NCBI GenBank assembly: GCA_009881125.1
Contig: WXFH01000024.1
Span: forward strand, 48,215 to 112,214
From: Acidaminobacter sp.
GTDB taxonomy: Bacteria > Bacillota_A > Clostridia > Peptostreptococcales > Acidaminobacteraceae
Length of the DNA stretch: 64,000 nucleotides
Reading direction: 5' to 3'
Part shown: piece after piece, positions 9,236 through 17,015 of the stretch
Layout: every line of letters begins with the position of its first letter
Numbering within the stretch: the stretch's first letter is position 1
The notes under the pieces: generated by a model
What the model was told of the DNA's origin: nothing
Seen by the model: the letters and a program-made list of their open reading frames with translations, nothing else
Databases searched by the model: none
Made by a program: the position numbers and the translations under genes

Positions 9236-9655
9236 TTAGAGCACCGGCTCCGGCACCAGGCCTGAAATGGCGCGGGACGGGCAGACCGGGATGCAGTGGT
9301 TGCAGCCCACGCATTTGGCCGGATCGAAATTGAGCTTCCAGTCCGGCGCGGCAATAGTTAGCGCCTTGATGCCGCAGACGGAGGTGCACAGGCCGCAGTC
9401 CGTGCAGCGGTTCTCGTCAATGGTGATCACAGACGGGATCAGGTCCACGTTGAGGCCCAGATTCTGGAGATACTCAATGGCTTCCGAAATGGATTTGGAC
9501 GGGCCTTCAATGTCGTAGAGGAGGGAGCCCATGAGGTTGAAATCTATGTTGGCCTTCAGGATGTTAAGCTTCAGGTCAAAGCGCTTGATGAGTTCGTAGG
9601 TCACCGGCGTGTTGGTGAGCGTGGCAGGGAATGTCATGTACATTTTCGTTTTCAT
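9236..9655 (-). CDS. NIL-domain 4Fe-4S protein for homocysteine synthesis
   Basis: 139 residues. The N-terminal part (about 1-75) is a NIL domain (TFPATLTNTPVTYELIKRFD). The C-terminal part carries two 4Fe-4S motifs, CTDCGLCTSVCG and CVGCNHCIPVCP. This is the MA1822-type ferredoxin that acts with a DUF39 protein in turning aspartate semialdehyde and sulfide into homocysteine. Its ATG overlaps the DUF39 stop by one base (TAATG), and the UPF0280 gene follows 3 bases after its stop: a tightly coupled operon. Confidence 0.87.
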   Translation of the reverse strand: MKTKMYMTFPATLTNTPVTYELIKRFDLKLNILKANIDFNLMGSLLYDIEGPSKSISEAIEYLQNLGLNVDLIPSVITIDENRCTDCGLCTSVCGIKALTIAAPDWKLNFDPAKCVGCNHCIPVCPSRAISGLVPEPVL

Positions 9656-10833
9656 TACTCCAGCACCTCCGCGTTGGCCATTTTTTTGACGCCCTGATTT
9701 TGGGTGAAGAGTTTTACCGGCGCCTGCAGCTCAAAGCTGCCGCTCTTTATTTTTTCTTTTAATATGTCAGCGATTTCACGGGCCTTGCGCATGCTGGTGG
9801 TCGGGGAGGTCTTGACCATTTTGCCATTGATTTCAATTTGTCCGCTTTGGAGCTCCGCGTAGTTGACTTTTCTTACTGTTGGTCTTGACAGGTGCGGCAC
9901 GGAATAATCGATCAGGTTCGTTTCGATGTCCTCATTGCGCACCGCGCAGAAGCGCAGCATCTCCCGGTCGAGGAGGGGAATAGGAATGCCTATGCCCACG
10001 TTGAGGGAGGTGCCGTAGGCCTTGAAGACCGCGGGGCTGATGTACCTGGTGTCCATTTCTTTCAGGTCGCCAATGACCGCCAGCGTCGCGCCGGTGCCAA
10101 TGGGGGTGCCGTTTGCGTTTCGTGTCGGAGCGGTGTTGCACTGGGTGCCGTTCCAGGACACGTAGCCGACCGCCCCGCCAACGAGAATCCTGGTCCCCAT
10201 GCCGATGGTCCTGAGCTCCGGATCATTCAGCAGCGGGCTCAGGGCGCCTGAGGTCGCGTAGGTGACGTTGCCGTAGTTTGGAAGCAAGGTGCCCATGTAG
10301 GTGTAAACCGCTTTGCCGGAGCCGTTGGTGGCAGCGGCGTAGTTCTGGTAAGCGTTTCTAGGATTGAACAGATAGGCTTCATTTAGGTCTTCCAGTTTGA
10401 CGGTGGCTTTAACTTTTTTGCCGGGGTAGCAGTCTGTCCCTTTGCTGGTGGCTTCGAGGACGACTTCTTTACCGTCAATTAGGTCACAGATGACGTGGGC
10501 GCCGCCGTATTCATAGCCCTGGTCCTCGGATTCAGCGGTGGCGCCTATGTATGTATCCACAGCGGCCAGTCCGCCGTAGGCCTCGACCTTGTTGAGGGTC
10601 AGCTTTTCAAGGCGCGTTGGAGGATCGGAGTGCCCAAAGTTCAGGAAAGCGCCGGAGGAGCACATTGGTCCAAAGGTCGCGGTGGTGACCACGTCTACGG
10701 CCTCGAAGACCGCTTCTTCGCCGTCTCGGTCGATCATTTCCAGGATTTCTTCTGCCGTGCAGACGACAACTGTGCCGTTTCTGATTTTTTCATTGATCTC
10801 ATCAAAGGTGCGTTTTTCTCTCTTGTCGCTCAA
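9655..10833 (-). CDS. DUF39 homocysteine biosynthesis protein (COG1900)
   Basis: About 392 residues from a TTG start at 10833, chosen because GGAGGG (10841-10846 on the other strand) stands 7 bases upstream; a longer frame to 10920 only adds a low-complexity Ile-Glu run. DUF39 features include FGPMCSSGAFLNFGH, GGAHVICDLIDGKEV and GGAVGYVSWNGTQ. The family (MA1821 in Methanosarcina) forms homocysteine from aspartate semialdehyde using sulfide, bypassing O-acyl-homoserine. The SAM-I riboswitch in its leader fits a methionine-branch enzyme. Confidence 0.87.
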   Translation of the reverse strand: MSDKREKRTFDEINEKIRNGTVVVCTAEEILEMIDRDGEEAVFEAVDVVTTATFGPMCSSGAFLNFGHSDPPTRLEKLTLNKVEAYGGLAAVDTYIGATAESEDQGYEYGGAHVICDLIDGKEVVLEATSKGTDCYPGKKVKATVKLEDLNEAYLFNPRNAYQNYAAATNGSGKAVYTYMGTLLPNYGNVTYATSGALSPLLNDPELRTIGMGTRILVGGAVGYVSWNGTQCNTAPTRNANGTPIGTGATLAVIGDLKEMDTRYISPAVFKAYGTSLNVGIGIPIPLLDREMLRFCAVRNEDIETNLIDYSVPHLSRPTVRKVNYAELQSGQIEINGKMVKTSPTTSMRKAREIADILKEKIKSGSFELQAPVKLFTQNQGVKKMANAEVLE

Positions 10834-10860
10834 GGTGTGTCCCTCCGTCTCGGTTTGTGT

Positions 10861-10893
10861 TTCGATTTCGATTTCAATTTCAATTTCAATTTG
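10861..10893. repeat. hexanucleotide microsatellite in the homocysteine-operon leader
   Basis: About five tandem copies of a 6-base unit (GAAATT / GAAATC on the minus strand) lie between the riboswitch terminator and the TTG start. If the upstream ATG were used it would encode alternating Ile-Glu. Copy number could change by slippage. Confidence 0.75.
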
Positions 10894-10937
10894 ACTTTCT
10901 ATGATATTGCTATTTCGCAATTGAAGAATCCGGCCAT

Positions 10938-10964
10938 AAAAAAAGCCCCGCCGACGGCAGAGCT
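10938..10964 (-). terminator. riboswitch-controlled terminator of the homocysteine operon
   Basis: On the minus strand, GCTCTGCCG and CGGCGGGGC form a stem followed by a run of seven T. It lies just downstream of the SAM-I aptamer, the standard off-switch position. Confidence 0.85.
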
Positions 10965-10976
10965 TACGTAATCACG

Positions 10977-11084
10977 CATTCCTCATCTTTCGGTTAAACC
11001 GCTGGATTTGGCACCACGCCTCAATGGGCAGGTTGCCGGACTTCATAGGGCCAGTTCCCTCCGTCTCTCTGGATAAGCGTCATC
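10977..11084 (-). promoter_or_regulatory. SAM-I (S-box) riboswitch
   Basis: Read on the minus strand, the leader carries the conserved S-box parts in order: CTTATCCAGAGAG, CGGAGGGAACTGGCCC, TATGAAGTCCGGCAACC, GGTGCCAAATCC and a closing GATGAG. This is a clear SAM-I aptamer. With the terminator just downstream, high S-adenosylmethionine should stop transcription of the DUF39/NIL/UPF0280 operon. Confidence 0.95.
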
Positions 11085-11118
11085 TCTATTAAGAGGTGAC
11101 ATATATTTAATTGAATTA

Positions 11119-11147
11119 ATTATAGTGATCTGCCGATGGTCTGTCAA
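11119..11147 (-). promoter_or_regulatory. consensus promoter of the homocysteine operon
   Basis: Minus strand: TTGACA (11142-11147), a 17-base spacer, then TATAAT (11119-11124), a perfect vegetative promoter. The spacer contains the iterated word GACCATCGGC (11132-11141). Confidence 0.85.
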
Positions 11148-11155
11148 GTGACTTT

Positions 11156-12121
11156 TCATTTGTTGAGCTGCTTTCGCGCTGTTTCTGAGGTTAAATCTTC
11201 GCATCGGCCGCCCCTGAGGACTGCGCTGGCGCCGGGATGGCCAACTATAGCTTCCGCCAGGCGCGCGGTATCCATGGCCTTTGTCAGGTCGACGCCGGTG
11301 TCGATGCCCATTTCGTGCATCATGTGAATGACGTCCTCTGTGGCAATGTTGCCGGAGGCGCCAGGGATGTAAGGACAGCCGCCGAGCCCGGCAAATGCGC
11401 CATCGAAGGTTCTGAAGCCGGCTTGGAGGCCGGCGACAATATTAGCCATGGCCATGCCGCGAGTGTTGTGGAGGTGGAGCACCCAGCGGACTTCCGGGAA
11501 GGTTTCGATCATATGGCTGCCCAGCTCGAAGATAAGTCTTGGATTGGCCATGCCGGTGGCGTCGGAGAGGGAGAGCTCGGTGATGCCGAGGTTGAGATAC
11601 TGACGGGTGATCTTTTCGAGCTGTTCGACGGGAATTTTCCCTTCAAAAGCGCAGCCCCAAGCCGAGGACATGGCCCCTGAGACTTCAATATTGTTCTTAG
11701 CCGCGAACTCAACGCAAGTCTCAAAGCCTTTCATCATTTCCAGCGGTGTTTGATTGAAGTTGTTGATGCAGTGGGACTCACTGACAGAGACTGTCAGCTT
11801 GGCTTTGGTCAGCCCGGCAGCGTGAGCCCGTTCCAAGCCTTTTAGATTAGGCACCAGGACGCGGTATTCCACGCCGGGGACTTTGGTCATACGGGAGGCC
11901 AATTCTTCTATGCCGGCCATTTGTGGGACCGCTTTGGGGTGGACAAAGGCGCCCAGCTCGACGATTTTAACACCGGAGTCGACCACAGCGTTTAGAAGCT
12001 GGAGCTTCTCATCTACGGTGAGGATTTTAGGCTCGTTTTGAAGTCCGTCTCTGAGCCCGACCTCGCAGATCGTGACTTTGTCTGGCCAGAGCAGGACGGG
12101 TTTGATTTGTGGGATTACCAA
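11156..12121 (-). CDS. hydroxymethylglutaryl-CoA lyase
   Basis: 321 residues of the HMGL-like TIM-barrel family. Signature parts: CEVGLRDGLQNE (catalytic Arg-Asp), the LHLHNTRGMAMAN metal-binding segment and the G-C loop GLGGCPYIPGASGNIATED. The enzyme splits HMG-CoA to acetyl-CoA and acetoacetate, in leucine breakdown or ketone-body formation. The start is TTG at 12121 with AAGGAG upstream. It is monocistronic; no other leucine-degradation gene is in the window, so the exact acyl-CoA substrate is open. Confidence 0.87.
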   Translation of the reverse strand: MVIPQIKPVLLWPDKVTICEVGLRDGLQNEPKILTVDEKLQLLNAVVDSGVKIVELGAFVHPKAVPQMAGIEELASRMTKVPGVEYRVLVPNLKGLERAHAAGLTKAKLTVSVSESHCINNFNQTPLEMMKGFETCVEFAAKNNIEVSGAMSSAWGCAFEGKIPVEQLEKITRQYLNLGITELSLSDATGMANPRLIFELGSHMIETFPEVRWVLHLHNTRGMAMANIVAGLQAGFRTFDGAFAGLGGCPYIPGASGNIATEDVIHMMHEMGIDTGVDLTKAMDTARLAEAIVGHPGASAVLRGGRCEDLTSETARKQLNK

Positions 12122-12163
12122 AGGGGATTCTCCTTTCGAGGCGAATTTGCGAATTGTGTCTGA

Positions 12164-12276
12164 ATTGTAGTGAGTACCTGTTGCTCAGTTCAATCTTGTA
12201 CCAGAGCTTGGTGTAAATTTACACCTTAGGGGAAGCGGGTGTCAGCGGCCTTTGGCCTATTGACCTTGGTTTCCCG
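12164..12276. repeat. 113-bp intergenic repeat, copy 1
   Basis: Begins AATTGTAGTGAGTACCTG, contains the 16-bp perfect palindrome GGTGTAAATTTACACC at 12210-12225, and ends with a REP-like unit (GTGTCAGCGGCC, CCTATTGACC). A second copy lies upstream of the next gene at 13292-13405, so the two copies flank the Gfo/Idh/MocA gene in the same orientation. Confidence 0.75.
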
Positions 12277-12277
12277 A

Positions 12278-13255
12278 TTACCGCATGCCAGCAGCTGAGT
12301 AAATTTTGTCGATCACACGCATGTTGAGAATCGCATCTTCAGCAGGGAGGATAGCCGATGGTCGCCCTTCCAGCACACATTCACTAAAGTGCTCAATTTG
12401 TGCAGCATAGGCGTTGGTTTGATACTCGAAGACGCTGGTGCTAATTTTGCCATTTTTAGTTAGGCTGACTTTGGGGTGCTGGTAGGGAAACTCTATACGC
12501 ATCAAGCCTTCGGTACCGGTGATTTCAATGGACTGGTTATAGCTGCCTGCGAAAGTACAATCAATTGTGGCGAGCCTGCCACCGGGAAATTTCATGGCAA
12601 CAGCCATGGCTTGATCGACAGCGCCATTAGGTGTCATCTGAGGGATTGCTGCAACAGACTCCGGCTCCCCGCCCATAATCAATCGAATGCCTTGTATGCA
12701 ATAGCATCCAATATCATAAAGGGCGCCTCCCCCATAAGCGGCGTTTAGCCGGATGTCATCTTCTTTAAGGACCTGAAAGGAATAGCGAGCGGAGACATTT
12801 TGGATGGATCCGATTTCACCTTGATTGAGCAGTTCGCGAATTTCCTGCCATTTTGGATGACAGCGGAATGCAAAAGCTTCCATAAAGAGCACGTTATGTT
12901 TCGCGGATACCTCAACCATTTGATGCGCCTCAGCTTCGCTTAGCGCCGCGGGTTTTTCACATAGGACATGTTTGCCAGCAGCTGCGGCTTTCTGTGTCCA
13001 CTCGAGGTGCAGATGATTTGGTAGTGGAATATAGACGGCATCTATTTCTGAATCGTCGAGTAAAGTTTCATAAGAGCCGTAAGCCTTCGGAATGCTGTGG
13101 GCCTTTGCCATCCGGTCGGCTTTCTCCTGCGAGCGGCTGGCTATTGCGATGACTTCAGCATTTTCAGCTTTTTGAATGGCTGGTATGACGCGTTCATTGG
13201 CGATCCACGCCGCGCCCAGGATGCCCCATTTGACTTTGTTATCAATATTTTTCAT
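12278..13255 (-). CDS. Gfo/Idh/MocA family oxidoreductase
   Basis: 325 residues. The N-terminal NAD(P)-binding fold begins WGILGAAWIANE, and the conserved CEKPAALSEAEA motif supplies the usual Lys. The C-terminal alpha/beta domain has the family's GGGALYDIGCYCI segment. Members oxidise sugars, inositols or related polyols; the substrate cannot be told. The ATG at 13255 is used. The gene is bounded on both sides by copies of the same 113-bp repeat, unusual for a single gene. KduI upstream hints at sugar-acid metabolism. Confidence 0.83.
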   Translation of the reverse strand: MKNIDNKVKWGILGAAWIANERVIPAIQKAENAEVIAIASRSQEKADRMAKAHSIPKAYGSYETLLDDSEIDAVYIPLPNHLHLEWTQKAAAAGKHVLCEKPAALSEAEAHQMVEVSAKHNVLFMEAFAFRCHPKWQEIRELLNQGEIGSIQNVSARYSFQVLKEDDIRLNAAYGGGALYDIGCYCIQGIRLIMGGEPESVAAIPQMTPNGAVDQAMAVAMKFPGGRLATIDCTFAGSYNQSIEITGTEGLMRIEFPYQHPKVSLTKNGKISTSVFEYQTNAYAAQIEHFSECVLEGRPSAILPAEDAILNMRVIDKIYSAAGMR

Positions 13256-13291
13256 AGGATAGCCACCTTGCGATCATGCAAATTGTTTGGA

Positions 13292-13405
13292 AATTGTAGT
13301 GAGTGCCTGTTGCTCAATTTGGATTGGTGCCAAAGCTTGGTGTAAATTTACACTTTGAGAAAACTGGGTGTCTGCGGCCTTTGGCCTATTGACCCCCAGT
13401 TTCAC
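13292..13405. repeat. 113-bp intergenic repeat, copy 2
   Basis: Same order as copy 1: AATTGTAGTGAGTGCCTG, a near-perfect palindrome at 13339-13354 (last base changed), then a REP-like unit whose arms AAACTGGG and CCCAGTTT (13361-13402) pair perfectly. Confidence 0.75.
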
Positions 13406-13416
13406 TTCCACAAAAA

Positions 13417-13446
13417 GAAACCGGTTCGCCGGTTTCTTCCTTTTTA
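13417..13446. terminator. terminator after kduI (bidirectional shape)
   Basis: GAAACCGG, loop TTCG, CCGGTTTC at 13417-13436 with A-run before and T-run after. The A-run side gives a U-tract for the minus-strand kduI. Confidence 0.85.
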
Positions 13447-13465
13447 TGTCTGTTTCTCGTCCACC

Positions 13466-14308
13466 TTATCTCAAATCCATCATCTTAATATGATCCATGT
13501 CCGTGAACGTTCTATTTTCACCGGCCATAGCCCAGATAAAGCTGTAATTGCTGGTGCCGCAGCCAAAGTGGACGGACCAGCTCGGGGAGATGACGGCTTG
13601 CTCGTTCTGCATGGCGATGCTTCTCAGCTCCTGAGGCTGCCCCATATAGTGGAAGACCAGGTTGTCTTCAGGCACATCGAAATAGAGGTAGACTTCCATG
13701 CGGCGTTCATGGGTGTGGCAAGGCATGGAATTCCAAACGCAGCCGGTGTCCAGGATGGTGCAGCCCATGGAAAGCTGGCAGGTCTCAAGAACTGCCGGAT
13801 GGATCAGCTGGTAGATCACGCGCTTATTTGAGGTTTCGAAGCTGCCAAGCTCTACTTTGTTGGCGGTTTCGAGAGTGATCAATTTGGTTTCGAACCTGGT
13901 GTGGGCTGGGGCAGAGGTCATGTAATACTTTGCAGGTTGGGAAGGATCATCGCTTTTGAAGAGGACTTCACGGGTTTCCTTTCCAATATAAAGGGCATTG
14001 AGGCGGTTTAGGGGGTAGGCGTGACCATCGGCAATTACCGTTCCTGGTCCTCCCAAATTGATAATGCCCAGTTCACGGCGCTCCAGGAAATAGCTGACAC
14101 CCAGGTCCTTTTCAGGGTCAACGTTCTTCTGAAGGTCGAGGGTGGCGGTCAGGGGCATGGCGCCCAAGGTCAGGACGCGGTCGATGTGGGAGTAAACCGC
14201 CGTCACGTCATCAGGGACGAAGACCTGCTCAAGGAGAAACTCAGTTCTAAGTTGGGTGGTGTCATAATGTTTGGCATCTTTTGGATTGGCGCCGTAGCGT
14301 ACGTCCAT
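13466..14308 (-). CDS. kduI: 5-dehydro-4-deoxy-D-glucuronate isomerase
   Basis: 280 residues from the ATG at 14308 (AGGAGG just upstream), the usual KduI length; the frame runs on upstream but without a ribosome site. Motifs: MDVRYGANP at the N-terminus, GGPGTVIADG, and the zinc-site stretch CHTHERRMEVYLYFD. KduI converts 5-keto-4-deoxyuronate to 2,5-diketo-3-deoxygluconate in pectin or glycosaminoglycan breakdown. No kduD or lyase gene is adjacent, so it may be an orphan copy or serve another uronate route. Confidence 0.92.
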   Translation of the reverse strand: MDVRYGANPKDAKHYDTTQLRTEFLLEQVFVPDDVTAVYSHIDRVLTLGAMPLTATLDLQKNVDPEKDLGVSYFLERRELGIINLGGPGTVIADGHAYPLNRLNALYIGKETREVLFKSDDPSQPAKYYMTSAPAHTRFETKLITLETANKVELGSFETSNKRVIYQLIHPAVLETCQLSMGCTILDTGCVWNSMPCHTHERRMEVYLYFDVPEDNLVFHYMGQPQELRSIAMQNEQAVISPSWSVHFGCGTSNYSFIWAMAGENRTFTDMDHIKMMDLR

Positions 14309-14429
14309 TTGTAGACCTCCTCGCAAATAGGGGTTGTGATTGTCTGAGTCTATGCATGCAGAATGCCTCTGGCAGCGGGAGACCGCTGCACGGAGGCACT
14401 CAAGTTGAGTGTACGTAAGCAAGCTTTGG

Positions 14430-14660
14430 TTAATCAAAGATTTTTTCGCGTTCGAAGAGCTTTGGTTCTGCTTCATCTGTAGAGATAGGTCCTTCGTGCT
14501 CGACATTCCAGTGTTCAAGCACTTCCGGATCAGGGTCTGCAGAACTCTTATAGGCTTCTTTTGCAAGCCTGATGTCTTCCTCCAGCTGTTTTAGTTCCGC
14601 GAGCAGAGCTTTTCTTCGGTTGTTAAGGTCAGCGACTTTTTGGAGCATAGTTTCGCTCAT
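14430..14660 (-). CDS. small coiled-coil protein, unknown function
   Basis: 76 residues from the ATG at 14660 with AGGAGGTG upstream. The first half (about 3-40) is a heptad-rich, charged helix (NNRRKALLAELKQLEEDI), probably a short coiled coil; the second half is acidic (HEGPISTDEAEPK). No family is recognised. The strong ribosome site and the helical composition make it likely to be real. Confidence 0.5.
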   Translation of the reverse strand: MSETMLQKVADLNNRRKALLAELKQLEEDIRLAKEAYKSSADPDPEVLEHWNVEHEGPISTDEAEPKLFEREKIFD

Positions 14661-14772
14661 TAGAACACCTCCTCATTTTAGCATTAAACTTATACCCTGA
14701 AAAGGACGGGAATCACACTTAAAGGATAGAAGTTAGGGAGGAAGTTTGGGAAAAGGATGCGGTTAATAATAA

Positions 14773-14799
14773 ATGGCTCTGTTAGCTGTGTGTGTTGAT
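14773..14799. mobile_element. possible left end of an IS1595-like element
   Basis: GGCTCTGTTAGCTGTGTGTG resembles IS1595-family terminal repeats and lies 80 bases before the transposase remnant. No matching right-end repeat was found downstream. Confidence 0.4.
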
Positions 14800-14878
14800 A
14801 ATGGAAAACGACATAATCGAATCCACATTCGGCTAAAATCAAGACAGTTATATCTAATCTCATTAAGAGGTGATAGAT

Positions 14879-15334
14879 ATGACTGCAAATGTAAATGAAA
14901 TTAGAATACTGCTGAATTTGCTGTCATGAGAAGATTTAGAGCAAATAAATGCAGAAATTATAGATCAGTTAGAAGGCTATATTGGTCTTCCTGACTTTTT
15001 GAACAAGTGTGCAGAACAAAGATTTGCCGATGGATTAGTCTGTCCTCATTGTGGAAAGAAACATATTGTCAAGTTTGGTAATGCCAGAGGAAAGCAAAGA
15101 TTTCGCTGCAAGGATTGTGACAGGACTTTTACTCCCTATACTAAAACTATCCTTGCCGACAGCAAACCAATACATAGGAAACTATAAGTATTGGTTTAAT
15201 TGGTCGGAGAGAAACAGTAGGATCAGCAGATACAGACAAGTCAAATCCTTGTTCTATGAGAGCATTTCAAGTATGCTGATACTGACAAGAAAAGATATTA
15301 GAGAAACAAAACCGTTCGGTGTTATCAAATCATA
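14879..15334 (+). pseudogene. IS1595-like transposase remnant
   Basis: Reading from ATG 14879, an in-frame TGA stops the frame after 16 codons. Beyond it the same frame continues into a zinc ribbon (CPHCGKKHIVKFG ... RFRCKDCDRTFTPYTKT), typical of the IS1595/ISXO2 N-terminus. After residue SKPIHRKL it stops; the following bases resemble a transposase C-terminus in another frame (YWFNWSERNSR ... KPFGVIKS). The DDE catalytic core is missing, so there is a nonsense mutation and a large internal deletion. It cannot be active. Confidence 0.75.
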
Positions 15335-15359
15335 AACTCGAATTAGGAGGTGTCATTAT

Positions 15360-15752
15360 ATGAAGAAGAAAAGTATTGTTATAATTGTAATCTCAGTAAT
15401 AGTTGTTCTGACTTTCTCCTTTTTAGTTGGAACAGGCTTTACCGAAAGAGCTGATGTGATATTGCTCGACTATTATGTATCAGAGGAGGGCGCAAAATTG
15501 ACTTTTAATACCACCATTCTATCGTCTATGGGTTATACAAGAGGTTTTGAAGATAAGAGTGGTGCATTAAAACCGCATTATCTTGTCTTTTATTCTACTT
15601 TTGGTGGCTTGAATAGTTCATTTAGGGCAAAAAGTGAGTTTGAACTAGTTTTGGGGGAGAATGACACAGAAATCTATTTCAATCGTGCAGACGGTGGGTA
15701 TGAACTTGTCTTGCAAAAGAATATCGAGACAGGAGAATGGACAAGACCGTAA
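15360..15752 (+). CDS. membrane-anchored hypothetical protein
   Basis: 130 residues with an N-terminal hydrophobic helix (about 5-26, KSIVIIVISVIVVLTFSFLV) and a polar, strand-rich extracytoplasmic part. There is no lipobox cysteine, so a signal anchor is more likely than a lipoprotein. AGGAGG lies at 15345-15350 before the ATG. No family is recognised. It sits just behind the decayed transposase and ahead of a structured repeat, in an accessory stretch. Confidence 0.55.
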   Translation: MKKKSIVIIVISVIVVLTFSFLVGTGFTERADVILLDYYVSEEGAKLTFNTTILSSMGYTRGFEDKSGALKPHYLVFYSTFGGLNSSFRAKSEFELVLGENDTEIYFNRADGGYELVLQKNIETGEWTRP

Positions 15753-15920
15753 GATGGATTTTGCTTCATCAACACACAAGGCTAAAAGAGCCAAATAAAT
15801 TACAGCAGATGATACACCGCTCCGCGCCAAACCTTGCTGTGCTCGGTTCAGGCTGCGCTGCATTTTAAGATAGATGTACTCTATGATCAATCGGTTGCTA
15901 AAGGTACAGTTTTGGTTGCC

Positions 15921-16047
15921 AGCCGTGCACCTCGCTCCGCTGCGCTGCGCTTCGGTCGCGGGCTGCGCCCTATACAAAGTCATATGATTTCACGCGCCAG
16001 AGAGCAAGCTCTCTAACGCGCAAAATCATATGACTTTGTGCACGGCT
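15921..16047. repeat. structured GTGCAC/GAGAGC element, copy A
   Basis: Outer stem AGCCGTGCAC (15921-15930) pairs with GTGCACGGCT (16038-16047). Inside are a GC-rich conserved block ending GGGCTGCGCCCTATA, a perfect 16-bp stem (15975-15990 with 16023-16038), and the cap AGAGAGC-AA-GCTCTCT (15999-16014). Three other copies share the frame but have different stem sequences that still pair. Confidence 0.85.
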
Positions 16048-16078
16048 TTAGTTTTTCGCAATTATCTGAAAAAAAGGA

Positions 16079-16106
16079 TTGTAGATTGTCGACAATCTGC
16101 TATAAT
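16079..16106 (+). promoter_or_regulatory. promoter of the GntR gene with embedded operator
   Basis: TTGTAG (16079-16084), 16 bases, TATAAT (16101-16106). The spacer is filled by the perfect 14-bp palindrome GATTGTCGACAATC (16084-16097), the right place for autorepression by the GntR protein encoded next. The same 12-bp core recurs at 16877-16888. Confidence 0.75.
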
Positions 16107-16154
16107 AGGTTTATAGACAACAGAAAATTCTCCTTAGCAAAGGGGTCATGCCCA

Positions 16155-16835
16155 ATGGCAGAAGCGATAACTGAATATCAACGGGACAATTTGTGTTCCG
16201 TTGTCTCCGATTATATTAAAGAGCTAATACTTGTGGGAAAGTACAAAGCCGGAGACCATGTGCTGGAAGCGTCAATTGCTAAAAATCTCGGAATCAGCCG
16301 TTCGCCGGTGAGAGAAGGGATCAAGGATCTCGAAAAGGAAGGTATTGTCGAAATTGTTCCCAGAAAAGGGACTTACGTTACAACTTTCAGCATTAAAGAC
16401 GTCCATGAGGTCTTTGATATTCGAATTCTTCACGAATATGACATATTAAGGATCCTGATCCAAGAGAACAAATTAAACGATGAGGATTTTAGAATTTTGA
16501 CCAGTCTGGTAGACCGCATGGTCTATATTGTTAAGAGTGATTTGAGCGATCAGGAAAAAGTCATTCAAATCAACAAAATGGATATGGATTTCCATATATA
16601 TTTATGGAACAAATCTGACAGCAAGCGTCGGATCAAAATTCTGAAAGACATGTTTTTTCAGTTAAAAATGGCAATGATGTACGACACAAATGAAACAGGG
16701 GATTTGATGCAGACCGCTACGGATCACTATGAGATCATTGAGCATCTCAGGAACGGGGATCTGGAGAAGTGCAAGACAGCTTTCCTGAATCACATCAACA
16801 GTTATAAACAAGGCAACTTTGAGAATCCCTATTAA
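16155..16835 (+). CDS. GntR/FadR-family transcriptional regulator
   Basis: About 226 residues from the ATG at 16155. The N-terminal winged helix (about 10-75) has the GntR recognition pattern NLGISRSPVREGIKDLEKEG and the wing IVPRKGTYV. The C-terminal all-helical domain is FCD-type (DIRILHEYDILRIL ... MDMDFHIYLW ... DHYEIIEHLRNGD), which binds a small carboxylate and often a metal. It is the first gene of the catabolic island; the palindromes in its own promoter and ahead of the M24 gene suggest it represses both, with the pathway substrate as inducer. Confidence 0.87.
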   Translation: MAEAITEYQRDNLCSVVSDYIKELILVGKYKAGDHVLEASIAKNLGISRSPVREGIKDLEKEGIVEIVPRKGTYVTTFSIKDVHEVFDIRILHEYDILRILIQENKLNDEDFRILTSLVDRMVYIVKSDLSDQEKVIQINKMDMDFHIYLWNKSDSKRRIKILKDMFFQLKMAMMYDTNETGDLMQTATDHYEIIEHLRNGDLEKCKTAFLNHINSYKQGNFENPY

Positions 16836-16876
16836 GGCTACCGACTAAAGAGGAGGTTGTCTCCTTTTTAATAACA

Positions 16877-16888
16877 ATTGTCGACAAT
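16877..16888 (+). promoter_or_regulatory. GntR operator ahead of the catabolic genes
   Basis: ATTGTCGACAAT, a perfect palindrome identical to the core in the GntR promoter. It lies 128 bases upstream of the M24 gene. Confidence 0.7.
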
Positions 16889-17015
16889 CGACACAAAATC
16901 TTACATTTAGGATTTGTCACAATGAAACACAATGAAATATCATCAACAGCACTAATTCACTAAGAAGTTAATGTTGTTCAGAAGTAGCAATCAAAGGACG
17001 GAGGTTGAAAGAGAA

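Noticed and set aside
13466..14566. Longer start for kduI beyond 14308
   Set aside because: AGGAGG lies before the ATG at 14308 and the product then has the usual family length; the upstream extension is not KduI-like.
15925..16050. CRISPR-type repeats
   Set aside because: Only single or tandem pairs of long, folded units with no regular spacers; no cas genes in the window.
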